From NCBI RefSeq assembly GCF_002754245.1, contig NZ_PEEX01000001.1:992001-1056000 (forward strand): a stretch of DNA of 64,000 nt. The letters are read 5' to 3'. Below, in pieces: positions 18,340 to 27,476 of this stretch. Positions within the stretch are counted from its first letter, which is position 1, and each line of letters opens with the position of its first letter. Below the pieces are notes generated by a model, which was not told where the DNA came from, searched no databases, and saw only the letters and a list, made by a program, of their open reading frames with translations. The stretch comes from Chryseobacterium sp. 52 (lineage in GTDB: Bacteria; Bacteroidota; Bacteroidia; Flavobacteriales; Weeksellaceae). A program made the translations under genes and the position numbers.

Positions 18340-18624
18340 ATGATAACGATTTTATCAGCATTTTGGCCGTTCTACCAGTTCCTATGGACTGTATTCTTTA
18401 TAATAATGTTCTTAGTAGGATTCTGGTGTATCTTCATGTTCTTCGGTTTGGTAATCCCAATGTGGTTAACTGAAGGTCTGAAAGAATATTTCGGAAAAGT
18501 AAAACCTTTTGATCCGGAGGATATCAGAAGAAAAGAGCTTAATGAACAGAAAGGGGTAGAAGTAATCTACAGCAATCCTAAAGGAAACGGACCGTTCCTA
18601 CACGATCACGGACATCATCATTAA
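18340..18624 (+). CDS. Small membrane protein with His-rich C-terminus
   Basis: A 94-residue protein of unknown function. Residues 5-50 are strongly hydrophobic and aromatic (FWPFYQFLWTVFFIIMF, then GFWCIFMFFGLVIP), forming one long or two short membrane segments. The C-terminal half is soluble and charged and ends in HDHGHHH, which looks able to bind a metal ion. I start at the ATG at 18340; an in-frame TTG at 18319 lies inside the -7 element of the promoter and cannot be transcribed as a start. It has its own promoter and terminator. Confidence 0.7.
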   Translation: MITILSAFWPFYQFLWTVFFIIMFLVGFWCIFMFFGLVIPMWLTEGLKEYFGKVKPFDPEDIRRKELNEQKGVEVIYSNPKGNGPFLHDHGHHH

Positions 18625-18688
18625 TTGATTGTCATTGCTTTTTCACCTTAATTCTGAAAAAGTAATATCAAAGCAAAACAACATATAT

Positions 18689-18720
18689 AAACCGCTTAAT
18701 TTTTTAGGCGGTTTTTTTTT
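18689..18720. terminator. Hairpin terminator
   Basis: AAACCGC (18689-18695) pairs with GCGGTTT (18708-18714), extended inward by TAA/TTA, and is followed by a long T-run. It ends the small membrane-protein message and lies at the 3' end of the convergent AraC gene. Confidence 0.85.
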
Positions 18721-18721
18721 A

Positions 18722-19591
18722 TTATCCGTTTCTCAGTTTTTCCGGTGAAACTCCAAACTTTTTCTTGAATGCCCGGGTGAAATTCTGGACATACTCATAG
18801 CCGCATTCAATCGCAATCTCTTTGATCATAATCCCTTTGTCGATGATCATTTTTTTCGCTTTCAGCATTCTCAGTTCAGAAATATAATCGGCTACCGTCA
18901 TTTGATACTGGGCCTTAAATTCTTTCCGGATCTTATTCTGATTGATTCCTGTGAGTTTTCCGATATCTTCTGCCCGGATATTCTTGTGATAATTTTCATC
19001 AATAAACTTTTTGATCACAAAAGAAGTTCCCGGTTCAGCCTGTAACACGTTTTTTTCATTGAACTGTTCAAAAATAAGAATGAGAAGTTTAATGATCTTA
19101 GCCTCCACAAATAATCTCTGCATCATCCCTTTTTTTGAATAACTGATCAGCTCTTTTAAGATCATATGCATTTCTACGGTCATATACGGAGGCGTTTCCT
19201 TATGAAGAAAAATATAATTGTTCCTGATCATATTCTCCAGAATATCTGCATTTTCCTTGCTGGATTCAGGATCGATAAGATTAAAAATATATTGATAATT
19301 GATCTGGATCTGAAAATATTTGATCGTTTCCTGATTCTCCGTCCAGAGTTCTGCTGTATTTTCCTGCGGAGAATAATGAAGAATATATTGATTCTTTCTG
19401 AATAGAAATTTGGTTTCACAGTCATGAGCCTCTAGTTTTATATTGGGGCTCAGCAGAAAAAGAAGGTTGAAACTTGCCCTGCTTTCAATCATATTTAATT
19501 TTGAAAACTTTTCAGGATGCTGGTTTTCCTGCATGATGATCTGTATGTTTTCTGAGCTGAACAGCAATCCGTTTCTGGATAGATTCTTCAT
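18722..19591 (-). CDS. AraC family transcriptional regulator
   Basis: A 289-residue regulator. The last 100 residues form the AraC double helix-turn-helix domain: AEDIGKLTGINQNKIRKEF (first), then IKEIAIECGYEYVQNFTRAFKKKFGVSPEKLR (second, with the family signature). The N-terminal 180 residues have no recognised sensor motif but are Ile/Leu/Asn-rich. It is divergent from the T9SS cargo gene at 19743, and an 18-bp palindrome lies between them, so the two may be co-regulated. The effector is unknown. Confidence 0.87.
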   Translation of the reverse strand: MKNLSRNGLLFSSENIQIIMQENQHPEKFSKLNMIESRASFNLLFLLSPNIKLEAHDCETKFLFRKNQYILHYSPQENTAELWTENQETIKYFQIQINYQYIFNLIDPESSKENADILENMIRNNYIFLHKETPPYMTVEMHMILKELISYSKKGMMQRLFVEAKIIKLLILIFEQFNEKNVLQAEPGTSFVIKKFIDENYHKNIRAEDIGKLTGINQNKIRKEFKAQYQMTVADYISELRMLKAKKMIIDKGIMIKEIAIECGYEYVQNFTRAFKKKFGVSPEKLRNG

Positions 19592-19689
19592 ACGAAATGA
19601 TTTTACGGGCGTGGTACAATTTGAAATAAAAGCCTGACATCGGATAACAAAAAGTTTGGAAATGATAACTCAGGGTTAATTATGTAAGG

Positions 19690-19707
19690 TAATTTTGCGC
19701 AAAATTA
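19690..19707. promoter_or_regulatory. 18-bp perfect palindrome overlapping a -7 element
   Basis: TAATTTTGCGCAAAATTA is its own reverse complement. Each half reads TAATTTTG, a perfect TAnnTTTG -7 element, once on each strand. It lies in the divergent region between the AraC gene and the 692-residue T9SS cargo gene. I found no good -33 element at normal spacing on either strand. It may be an operator for a dimeric regulator, a bidirectional promoter core, or both. Confidence 0.5.
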
Positions 19708-19742
19708 AATTAAATTTAGAATAATTAAAAATAATATTAGAT

Positions 19743-21821
19743 ATGTTTCAAAATTTACATTTTGCGATCCGTAAAATAGGAGCAGGTTTAGCATTGCTAA
19801 CCATCGCAGGAAGTTATCTATATGCCCAGCAATGGGAGGATGTAGGAGGAGTATCAGGAGTTTCAGCAGCAGGAACCAGTTATAATAATTTAGTAGTAGA
19901 TAAGGCAGGAAATTATTATCTTTCTTATTATGACACATCAGTTGCTAAAGGATCTGTACAGAAATTCAATGGGACTTCCTGGTCTTATGCAGGAGGATCT
20001 GCAGGAATTACAGAGGATGTTGCTACTTTTAATTCTTTATCTCTTGATGGTTTAGGAAATATTTTTTATACCAATCAGGTTAGTTATCCGGGATCCGGGA
20101 TTGAGGTTCGCCAGTTTAATGGAACTTCATGGACTCAGCTTCCGAAAGCCACAGAATCTTCTGCCAATTATCATGCTTCTGCAGTTTCTCCATCCAATGT
20201 TCTGTTTACATTTGGAGGACAGAATTCCGGAACTGTGCAGCGTTATGTAAACGGAACCTGGGAGCAGGTAGGAAATACAGGCTTTTCTAATGGAGCTTCA
20301 TTTGCAGAAATGGTTATAGGGAGCAATGAAAAAGTTTATACGTGCAGTATATCAGCAGGAGTGCGGGTGTATCAGAACACTACTTCGGCTGTAGCTTCAG
20401 ATACCTGGACGTTGGTTGGAGGAAGCATTGTAGATGCGGCATCTTCTTCAGAGCAGTATACATCAGATATCGCTATAGATGGCAATAACAACCTATATGT
20501 AGCGTATGTTTCAAGTTCTGCAAACGGACAGAAATTAAATGTAAAGAAATTTGATGGGAATGCCTGGATACAGCTTGGTCAGGCTAATTTTTCAGAGGGT
20601 AAGGTACAGCATGTAGCTATAGCTGTTACTGCATCAGGACAGCCTTTTGTAGCGGCCAGCCGTTTTGAAAATAATGATTTTTTAAGAAATACAGTTTATA
20701 AATTTGATGCAGCCACGCAGAATTGGGCAACCCTTGGAGGTGATTTCATTTCCACAGGAGAATCCAAATATAATGACCTGGCCATTGATAAGGCTAATAA
20801 TTATTTAGTATTGGCTTATTCTGAAGACGTTACCAAAGTTAAAAGGATTCCATTGAACGGAATTCCACCGGGATGCAGCAATACAGATCCGGGAAGCAAT
20901 GCCGGAGATACAGGCTGTGTTACTTTTACTTACCAGGGACAGCCGGTAACCTATGCTACTGTAAGAGGTAGCGACGGAAATATATGGCTGCAGCAGAACC
21001 TTGGGAGCTCTCAGGTGGCATCTGCAATGGGTGATGATACTTCATACGGAGATCTTTTCCAGTGGGGAAGATGGGATGACGGACATCAGCTTAGAAATTC
21101 AGCTACGGCAGCACCTACTTCTCCCAATTCACCGGACGGATTGGCTGGTGTGAATGCCTTTATCATCGGATCAACTTCATGGTGGGGAACTTTTGCAGCT
21201 ACCGATAAATGGACGGCCTCAAATCCTGCCAATGTCTCAAACAATATCGGAGCAGATCCGTGTAAAGCTGTGGGGCCAGGTTGGAAAATGCCTTCTCAGG
21301 CAGAATGGACAGCCATTGTGAATTCAGAAAATATGGCAAACCCGGGAACAGCATATAATAGTCACCTGAAACTGCCGGCATCAGGTTACAGAAGCTCTTC
21401 GAACGGAGCTCTTACATTTGCAGGGCAAAGAGGATATTTCTGGAGTTCTGATACTTCAAATTCAGGAGGGAAATACTTATATGTAGGTTCTACTATTGCC
21501 AATCCTTCTTCAGGAGCGATGAGAGGACAGGGTTCTGCGGTAAGATGTATTAAAACAGGATCAGCATTAGGGACATCGGATATCATCAGAACTACTGAAT
21601 CGGTAGGATTCTATCCCAACCCTACGACCGGTATTCTGAATATTAAAGCAGATTCATTAATTGAAAGCGTAAATGTTATCAATATGGTAGGACAAAGACT
21701 CAATAATATCGAGTTCTCCAACAACCAGATCAATATGAACGGACTTCCGAAAGGAATTTATATTGTAGAATTAAAGTTAAAGAATGGACAGGTTTTTTCT
21801 AAGAAAATTATTAAAAACTAA
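19743..21821 (+). CDS. T9SS-secreted protein with beta-propeller-like N-terminus and FISUMP-type domain
   Basis: A 692-residue secreted protein. Residues 1-29 are a signal peptide. Residues 30-385 contain recurring segments of the form W-x-x-VGG and F-(D/N)G-x-x-W-x-x-L, as in beta-propellers of secreted sensors. From about residue 392 a domain with VTYATVRGSDGNIWLQQNLG, GDLFQWGRWDDGHQ, GPGWKMPSQAEW and GYFWSSD matches the Fibrobacter succinogenes paralogous (FISUMP/TIGR02145) family. The last 75 residues (FYPNPTTGILNIK to the end) are a T9SS type A sorting domain. Two hairpins follow the stop. Binding target unknown. Confidence 0.85.
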   Translation: MFQNLHFAIRKIGAGLALLTIAGSYLYAQQWEDVGGVSGVSAAGTSYNNLVVDKAGNYYLSYYDTSVAKGSVQKFNGTSWSYAGGSAGITEDVATFNSLSLDGLGNIFYTNQVSYPGSGIEVRQFNGTSWTQLPKATESSANYHASAVSPSNVLFTFGGQNSGTVQRYVNGTWEQVGNTGFSNGASFAEMVIGSNEKVYTCSISAGVRVYQNTTSAVASDTWTLVGGSIVDAASSSEQYTSDIAIDGNNNLYVAYVSSSANGQKLNVKKFDGNAWIQLGQANFSEGKVQHVAIAVTASGQPFVAASRFENNDFLRNTVYKFDAATQNWATLGGDFISTGESKYNDLAIDKANNYLVLAYSEDVTKVKRIPLNGIPPGCSNTDPGSNAGDTGCVTFTYQGQPVTYATVRGSDGNIWLQQNLGSSQVASAMGDDTSYGDLFQWGRWDDGHQLRNSATAAPTSPNSPDGLAGVNAFIIGSTSWWGTFAATDKWTASNPANVSNNIGADPCKAVGPGWKMPSQAEWTAIVNSENMANPGTAYNSHLKLPASGYRSSSNGALTFAGQRGYFWSSDTSNSGGKYLYVGSTIANPSSGAMRGQGSAVRCIKTGSALGTSDIIRTTESVGFYPNPTTGILNIKADSLIESVNVINMVGQRLNNIEFSNNQINMNGLPKGIYIVELKLKNGQVFSKKIIKN

Positions 21822-21847
21822 GTCGCCATACGTTTGATTGATCAGCA

Positions 21848-21870
21848 GGGGCTTTTTTAGGAAAGCCCTT
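21848..21870 (+). terminator. Hairpin after the T9SS cargo gene
   Basis: GGGCTTT and AAAGCCC arms flank a short TTTAGG-type loop at about 21848-21870, followed by TTTG. It is weaker than the second hairpin 60 bp further on. Confidence 0.6.
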
Positions 21871-21930
21871 TGTTGTAAAGATATTCATTGATTTATTAAA
21901 GAACAGTTCATTACAATTACTTTTATCGTG

Positions 21931-21965
21931 AAGGCCCGTGAAATTTTTCATGGGCCTTTTTTTAG
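21931..21965 (+). terminator. Strong hairpin terminator
   Basis: AAGGCCCGTGAAA pairs with TTTCATGGGCCTT (one G-T pair) and runs straight into a T-run. It isolates the T9SS cargo gene from the riboswitch operon that starts near 22040. Confidence 0.88.
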
Positions 21966-22003
21966 ATTAATTTTTATCAAGCAAAAACCAAACGGATGTA
22001 ATT

Positions 22004-22034
22004 TTTGATAATTAAAAATATTAATCTACTTTTG
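22004..22034 (+). promoter_or_regulatory. Promoter of the SAM riboswitch operon
   Basis: TTTG (22004-22007) and TACTTTTG (22027-22034) are separated by 19 bp, the exact Bacteroidota consensus spacing. Predicted initiation near 22041 is at the first base pair of the riboswitch P1 helix. Confidence 0.8.
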
Positions 22035-22041
22035 CAGTAGA

Positions 22042-22150
22042 TTTATCAAGAAAGGTGGAGGGATTTGGCCCTATGAAACCTTAGCAACCTGCACGTCTCT
22101 AAAAAGTGTAAAGGTGCTAATTCCAGCCCATTGTGGGGAAGATGAGAAAA
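22042..22150 (+). promoter_or_regulatory. SAM-I (S-box) riboswitch
   Basis: The conserved S-box core is clear: AGGTGGAGGGATTTGGCCC (22053 onward), then CTATGAAACCTTAGCAACC, AAGGTGCTAATTCCAGCCC and a closing GGGGAAGATGAG. P1 pairs TTTATC (22042-22047) with GATGAG (22141-22146). S-box RNAs bind S-adenosylmethionine and normally switch genes of methionine and SAM metabolism off when SAM is high. The 100 nt between the aptamer and the ATG at 22247 hold a small GTCA/TGAC hairpin and a GC-rich region at 22195-22215, but no obvious terminator with a T-run, so control of translation is more likely. Confidence 0.93.
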
Positions 22151-22246
22151 GTCAACATTCTGACAGCAATTCCATTTCTTGAAGTCTTTTATATCTGCGG
22201 ATGAGGTCCGTGGAACGATGTTATTATTAATTTACAAGAACAAAAG

Positions 22247-24667
22247 ATGAAAAAATTAAGTCTGTCTGTTATACTCCTGGGAACCATTTTGGTGAATGCA
22301 CAGGAGCAGGAAAAAGGAACTCAGATAGAAGATGTAGTGATCGTAGGAAATCGGAATGCTAAAAGAACAAAGCTGGAAACACCGGTTCCTGTTGATATCA
22401 TTAATATAAACAAACTACAGAGATCGGCTCCCCAGACTACGGTTCAGGATCTGCTGAACTATGTTATTCCCTCATTTAATTCCGTGAGACAATCTGCTTC
22501 TGACGGAACGGAACATATCGACCCGGTAACACTCAGAGGAATGGGACCCGACCAGGTTCTGGTGCTGATCAACGGAAAAAGAAGACACACGACTTCTCTG
22601 GTGAACTATCAGAATACAGTCGGAAATGGGTCCGTAGGAACGGATCTGAGTACGATTCCCGTGATTGCTATCGATAGAATAGAAGTGTTGAGAGACGGTG
22701 CAGCAGCACAGTATGGTTCCGATGCCATTGCGGGAGTCGTAAATATTATTCTTAAAAAAGATATCGGAGCCTCAGCCTCGGCATCCTATGGGATAAGTGG
22801 AAGAAACGACGGTGAGAATTATCAGGCCGGAATCAACTACGGAACTTCTCTGGGAAAAAAAGACAGCTATGTAAACCTTTCACTGCAATTAAGCCACAGA
22901 GGTAAGACCACAAGAACGCAAAATCATGATCTTGATATTTTCGGGAATAATTTTGCGTATGAATTTGCTGACGATCCGCTTGCTGCCAGAGCGGCTGATG
23001 ATCAGATGATCAGAGACAGAGGGCTCACACGGGACGATTTTAATTTTCAGATCGGGGATGCTCAAATAAGACAGGCTCAGCTGTTTTTTAACTCTGAATA
23101 TGCTTTGAGCGAAAACTTTAAATTATATTCTTTCGGAGGATTCAGCATGAAAGAAGGAAAAGGATTCGGCTTCAGAAGACTGCCAGGCGAAACAGACAAT
23201 ATCGTTTCTTCTCTATATCCAAACGGATTTCAGGCTTCTTTGGGATCACAGGTTTACGATTTTTCTTATGCTGTGGGAGCGAAGTACAATGTCAATAACT
23301 GGCTTTTTGATCTCAGCAATACATTCGGCAGCAATACATTCAATTATCATGTAAACAATACCAATAATGCTTCCTTAGGAGCGAAATCTCCGACAAGTTT
23401 CTATGCGGGAGCACACAGTTTCCTTCAGAATACAATTAATCTGGATGTTTCTAAGAATTTAAACCAGTTTAATGTAGCATTCGGAGGGGAATTCCGTTTC
23501 GAACAGTATCAGATCAAACCGGGAGACGAAGCTTCTTATACCCGATATGATGTTAACGGTAATCCGGCTACTCCGGGATCTACAGTGGTTGGCAACGGGG
23601 GTTCTCAGTCTTTTATTGGATTTTCACAGGACAATGCATTAAAGAAGTCAAGACATTCAGCAGCGGTATATGCAGATATTTCCTATGATATCGCTAAAAA
23701 ATTTAATATAGATCTGGCAGGAAGATTTGAAAACTATTCAGATTTTGGAAATACACTCAACGGAAAACTGGCACTGAGGTATGAGTTTGTGAAAAACTAT
23801 GCGGTACGAGCAGCTGTAGGAACAGGTTTCAGAGCACCATCTCTTCAACAGCAGTATTTTAATAATTCCTATGCAGATATTTCCACTTCAGGATCCGGAA
23901 TTGTAACCAAAGGGATTTTCAGAAATGACAGTGATGCAGCCAGAGCGCTGGGATTTGACAAACTGAAACAGGAAACATCAGTAAATGCAAGTGCCGGATT
24001 TACCCTGAAACCGTTAAACAGACTGTTTATTACCATTGATGGATACTGGATCAAAGTGAAAGACAGAATTGTGATCACCAGTAATATTGAAGATCCAAGA
24101 CTGGAACAGTATGGGGTAGAAAGCGGAAGGTTTTTCGCCAATGCAATAGATACTGAGACCAAAGGAGTGGATGTCGTAGTGACTTATGACTGGAGATTGG
24201 GAGGAGGAAATTTAAACATCAACCTGGCTGGAAATTATACAGAAACTAAGATCAAAGATTTCCATTTCCCTGAAAAGCTGGTGCCTTCTCAGGATCAGTT
24301 CTTCGGACCGGACCAGATCAATATCATAGAAACCCTTTCTCCGAAAACAAAAGCCTCTCTGGGACTGAATTATGCCATCGGAAAATTCAATTTCCTGGTG
24401 AGAAATACGTATTTTGGACAGGTTATTCGGGACGGGTATCCTTTTGGGAAAGTTCAGAGCTTCACTCCTAAGGTAGTCACGGATGTGAGCGTGGGATATG
24501 ATATTACCAAAAATATAAACCTTACGGTAGGCGCTAATAATGTATTTGATGTTTTCCCGGATCTTCAGATTTATGAAAACTCATACTATGGAGTGTTTAA
24601 ATATGCTCCGGTTCAGATGGGGACATTGGGGAATTATTTCTTCGGAAGGCTTAACTTTAATTTTTAA
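22247..24667 (+). CDS. TonB-dependent outer-membrane receptor under SAM-riboswitch control
   Basis: An 806-residue receptor for energised uptake across the outer membrane. A signal peptide covers residues 1-19 (ending VNAQ). The plug domain follows (about 30-170) with VPVDIININKLQ, TLRGMGPDQVLVLINGKRRH and IDRIEVLRDGAAAQYGSDAIAGVVNIILKK. The 22-strand barrel ends with the aromatic terminus LNFNF. It lacks the SusC-type N-terminal carboxypeptidase-like domain, so it is closer to siderophore, vitamin or small-solute receptors. A SAM-I riboswitch precedes it and an amino-acid permease gene begins 8 bp after its stop, which suggests it imports methionine or a sulfur-containing precursor. That substrate is inference. 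Confidence 0.9.
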   Translation: MKKLSLSVILLGTILVNAQEQEKGTQIEDVVIVGNRNAKRTKLETPVPVDIININKLQRSAPQTTVQDLLNYVIPSFNSVRQSASDGTEHIDPVTLRGMGPDQVLVLINGKRRHTTSLVNYQNTVGNGSVGTDLSTIPVIAIDRIEVLRDGAAAQYGSDAIAGVVNIILKKDIGASASASYGISGRNDGENYQAGINYGTSLGKKDSYVNLSLQLSHRGKTTRTQNHDLDIFGNNFAYEFADDPLAARAADDQMIRDRGLTRDDFNFQIGDAQIRQAQLFFNSEYALSENFKLYSFGGFSMKEGKGFGFRRLPGETDNIVSSLYPNGFQASLGSQVYDFSYAVGAKYNVNNWLFDLSNTFGSNTFNYHVNNTNNASLGAKSPTSFYAGAHSFLQNTINLDVSKNLNQFNVAFGGEFRFEQYQIKPGDEASYTRYDVNGNPATPGSTVVGNGGSQSFIGFSQDNALKKSRHSAAVYADISYDIAKKFNIDLAGRFENYSDFGNTLNGKLALRYEFVKNYAVRAAVGTGFRAPSLQQQYFNNSYADISTSGSGIVTKGIFRNDSDAARALGFDKLKQETSVNASAGFTLKPLNRLFITIDGYWIKVKDRIVITSNIEDPRLEQYGVESGRFFANAIDTETKGVDVVVTYDWRLGGGNLNINLAGNYTETKIKDFHFPEKLVPSQDQFFGPDQINIIETLSPKTKASLGLNYAIGKFNFLVRNTYFGQVIRDGYPFGKVQSFTPKVVTDVSVGYDITKNINLTVGANNVFDVFPDLQIYENSYYGVFKYAPVQMGTLGNYFFGRLNFNF

Positions 24668-24674
24668 CTGCTAC

Positions 24675-25973
24675 ATGAGTACTGCAACACACCAGATAGG
24701 ATGGAAAACGGCTGCCGCAATCGTGGTCTCCAATATGATCGGAACGGGAATTTTTACAACGTTGGGGTTTCAGCTGTCTGATATTACCAACACCTACAGT
24801 ATTTTTCTCCTGTGGATCATTGGTGGAATTCTGGCTTTGTTCGGAGCGTTTTGCTATGCAGAGCTGGGATCTTATTTTAAAGGAAACGGCGGAGATTATA
24901 TTTATCTTAAAGAAACCTATCATCCGGTATTTGGCTATCTCGTTAGCTGGATCTCCCTGATTATTGGATTTTCTGCTCCGGTCGCTTTGGCGGCATTGGC
25001 CATGTCAAAATACCTTTCAGCATTTAATTATACGTTTGGAAACGGTTTTGCAATCGGATTTATTTTCCTGGTTGCGGCAACGTTATCGTTCAGTCTCAAA
25101 ACGTCAAGCAGGTTTCATAATTTTTTTACCTTTATTAAAATCGCCTTCATCATAATTTTGGTGATTCTGGGTGTAGTGCTTTCGGGATCAGATGCTGGAA
25201 ACAGTCTGAAATTCGGGAATAGCTGGCAGGATGAGGTCATGCTTCCTGCTTTTGCAACATCGCTGGTTTTTGTTACCTATTCATATACCGGATGGAATTC
25301 TGCATCCTACATTGCCGGAGAAATAAAAGATGTTCAGAAGAGCCTTCCCAAAGCGTTGATTATAGGAACTGTTTTTGTGACGGTAAGTTACCTTCTGGTT
25401 AATTTTATTATGCTGAAACATGCACCCGTAAGTCAGATGGCAGGAAAAGAAGATGTGATGGGTGAAGCGGCAAGCAATATGCTGGGCAGTCGTTTTGGAA
25501 AAATTGTCAATGTTTTTATTGCTTTGCAGCTGATAGCAACCATCAGTGGGTATTTATGGGTAGGTTCCAGGCTGACACAGGCTTTTGCTAAAGAAAACCA
25601 CTTGTGGAAATCTCTTTCGGTGAATAATAAAAAAGGAATTCCGGTAAGGGCGATCTTTGTACATGCTTTCATTGCTTCGGTAATCATTTTGACAGGAAGC
25701 TTTAAAGAGATCTTTGTTTATACCGCATTTATCCTTCAGTTATTTGCCAGTCTGTCTATTTCAACCGTTTTCTTTCTTAAAAAAGATCAGCGAAAAATAT
25801 TTAAATCTAATGTATTCTATGTTTTTCCGACTGTTTTTCTACTCTTCAGTATTTATATCCTCTATTTTACCCTTATTCACAATCCTAAAGAGAGCATTAT
25901 CGGGCTTGGAATTGTAGCCTTCGGACTTATTTTATATGTCATTGATAAAAAGTTTTTTAAGAATGCTGCTTAA
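24675..25973 (+). CDS. APC-family amino-acid permease
   Basis: A 432-residue inner-membrane transporter with about 12 hydrophobic segments. The first segment carries SNMIGTGIF, the glycine-rich substrate-binding motif of APC amino-acid permeases; GGDYIYLKETYHPVFGYLVSW and YTGWNSASYIAGEIKDVQKSLPKAL are also family hallmarks. I start at the ATG at 24675, seven bases after the receptor stop; the longer frame overlapping the receptor gene lacks similarity to permeases. It is in the same SAM-riboswitch operon, so it probably moves methionine or a related compound across the inner membrane after uptake by the receptor. Confidence 0.88.
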   Translation: MSTATHQIGWKTAAAIVVSNMIGTGIFTTLGFQLSDITNTYSIFLLWIIGGILALFGAFCYAELGSYFKGNGGDYIYLKETYHPVFGYLVSWISLIIGFSAPVALAALAMSKYLSAFNYTFGNGFAIGFIFLVAATLSFSLKTSSRFHNFFTFIKIAFIIILVILGVVLSGSDAGNSLKFGNSWQDEVMLPAFATSLVFVTYSYTGWNSASYIAGEIKDVQKSLPKALIIGTVFVTVSYLLVNFIMLKHAPVSQMAGKEDVMGEAASNMLGSRFGKIVNVFIALQLIATISGYLWVGSRLTQAFAKENHLWKSLSVNNKKGIPVRAIFVHAFIASVIILTGSFKEIFVYTAFILQLFASLSISTVFFLKKDQRKIFKSNVFYVFPTVFLLFSIYILYFTLIHNPKESIIGLGIVAFGLILYVIDKKFFKNAA

Positions 25974-26030
25974 AAGAGGTTTCGGGACAAAAGAATATAT
26001 ATTAAATACTTATGCTTTATTAAAATGGCA

Positions 26031-26061
26031 TTGAGTTTTGAATTAATAATTCTTATCTTTG
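26031..26061 (+). promoter_or_regulatory. Promoter of prfA
   Basis: TTG (26031-26033) and TATCTTTG (26054-26061) are 20 bp apart, a near-consensus promoter 20 bases upstream of the prfA start codon. Confidence 0.75.
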
Positions 26062-26080
26062 CACTCTCAAAAATTGCAGA

Positions 26081-27166
26081 ATGTCTAAATCATTAATTCC
26101 AAAACTAGAAGCGATTAAACAAAGATATAATGAGGTCGCAGACCTTATTATACAGCCTGATATCATTTCAGATCAAAAAAAATATTCTTCATTAAACAAA
26201 GAATACAGTGATTTGGGAAAGATTGTAAAAGTGTACGATCAGTATAAAGGCGCGTTAGATAATATTGCAGAATCTGAAGAAATCATTGCTGATGGTTCAG
26301 ACAGAGATTTGGTAGATATGGCTAAGGAGGAAAAAGTAGAAGCTCAGGGTAAACTTCCAGGTTTGGAAGAAGAACTGAAAGTTTTACTGATTCCTAAAGA
26401 TCCTGCCGATGACAAAAACATTATTGTAGAATTACGTGCCGGAACAGGAGGTGATGAAGCAGCTATCTTCGTGGAAGATGTGTATAGAATGTACTCCATG
26501 TATTTCAAAACGAAAGGCTGGAAACATGAAGTAACAGATTCTAATGATGCTGCGAAAGGCTATAAAGAACTGATCATGAAAGTGGAAGGAGAAGGCGTGT
26601 ACGGAATCATGAAATTCGAATCCGGAGTTCACCGTGTACAGCGTGTTCCTGAAACAGAATCTCAGGGAAGAGTTCATACCTCTGCTATTACCATTGCAGT
26701 CCTTCCGGAAGCTGAAGAAGTGGATTTTGAACTGAATCCTGCAGATATCGAAATGCAGACTTCCCGTTCAGGTGGAGCCGGAGGTCAGAACGTAAACAAG
26801 GTTGAAACTAAAGTTCAGTTGACGCACAAACCTTCAGGAATGGTGGTTGTTTGTCAGCAGGCACGTTCTCAGCTGGCTAACCGTGAGTTGGCAATGGAAA
26901 TGCTGAGAACCAAACTATACGACATCGAATTACAAAAAGTTCAGGGCGATATTGCTGCACAACGTAAATCAATGGTTTCTACCGGTGACCGTTCTGCAAA
27001 AATTAAAACCTACAACTATCCTCAGGGAAGAGTAACAGATCACAGAATCAACAAATCGATGTATAATCTGGATGCTTATATGAATGGAGATATCTCTGAA
27101 ATGATAGATGCCGTGATCATGGCGGAAAATGCAGAGAAGATGAAGGGAGAAGAAGATAATTATTAA
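26081..27166 (+). CDS. prfA: Peptide chain release factor 1
   Basis: A 361-residue class I release factor that recognises UAA and UAG and hydrolyses peptidyl-tRNA. The GGQ motif is in [15 protein letters not shown], and the anticodon-loop PxT region precedes it. Length is normal. The gene is intact, but its last 310 bp recur with about 4% differences at 28579-28888 beyond a serine hydrolase gene. This means the 3' end seen here, or the one beyond the hydrolase, was brought in by recombination. The differences are nearly all synonymous, so the two copies evolved in separate functional genes. Confidence 0.95.
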   Translation: MSKSLIPKLEAIKQRYNEVADLIIQPDIISDQKKYSSLNKEYSDLGKIVKVYDQYKGALDNIAESEEIIADGSDRDLVDMAKEEKVEAQGKLPGLEEELKVLLIPKDPADDKNIIVELRAGTGGDEAAIFVEDVYRMYSMYFKTKGWKHEVTDSNDAAKGYKELIMKVEGEGVYGIMKFESGVHRVQRVPETESQGRVHTSAITIAVLPEAEEVDFELNPADIEMQTSRSGGAGGQNVNKVETKVQLTHKPSGMVVVCQQARSQLANRELAMEMLRTKLYDIELQKVQGDIAAQRKSMVSTGDRSAKIKTYNYPQGRVTDHRINKSMYNLDAYMNGDISEMIDAVIMAENAEKMKGEEDNY

Positions 27167-27188
27167 ATTTACTTTTACTAAAGTAAAT
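27167..27188 (+). terminator. AT-rich hairpin after prfA
   Basis: ATTTACTTT (27167-27175) pairs with AAAGTAAAT (27180-27188) around a TACT loop, starting at the first base after the prfA stop. No T-run follows, so it is a weak terminator candidate. Confidence 0.45.
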
Positions 27189-27476
27189 ATGCAGTACAGC
27201 GAATAATAACGTTAAAATTTAATTTTTTTTGTCATCCCATAGGAATCTAAATCATTTTTCCACATAGTGCCTGTTGCTTTGTTGATTACGAATTATAGAG
27301 ATCCATTAATATAAAAAATTTTAAGTCTAAACAGACTTACCGATAATTTTAGACATTTTTGTTTTGAAGCAGAATATAAAAATTTTGTTGATCATGAAGA
27401 TGGATGTGTGTATGTGCGTTGTTGGTAATTATGAAGAATCATTCATACAAAAAGAAACTAAAAATAAAATCAATCA
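27189..27476. other. AT-rich spacer between prfA and the inserted serine hydrolase gene
   Basis: This stretch has no coding frame of useful length. A long T-run (TTTTTTTT near 27230) precedes it, and several short A/T-rich stretches could be promoters for the hydrolase gene, though I see no clean TTTG/TAnnTTTG pair. It is probably part of the foreign segment. Confidence 0.5.

Noticed and set aside
24540..24674. Longer start for the APC permease overlapping the TonB receptor
   Set aside because: The extra 45 residues have no permease similarity; the ATG at 24675 starts directly before the conserved first helix.
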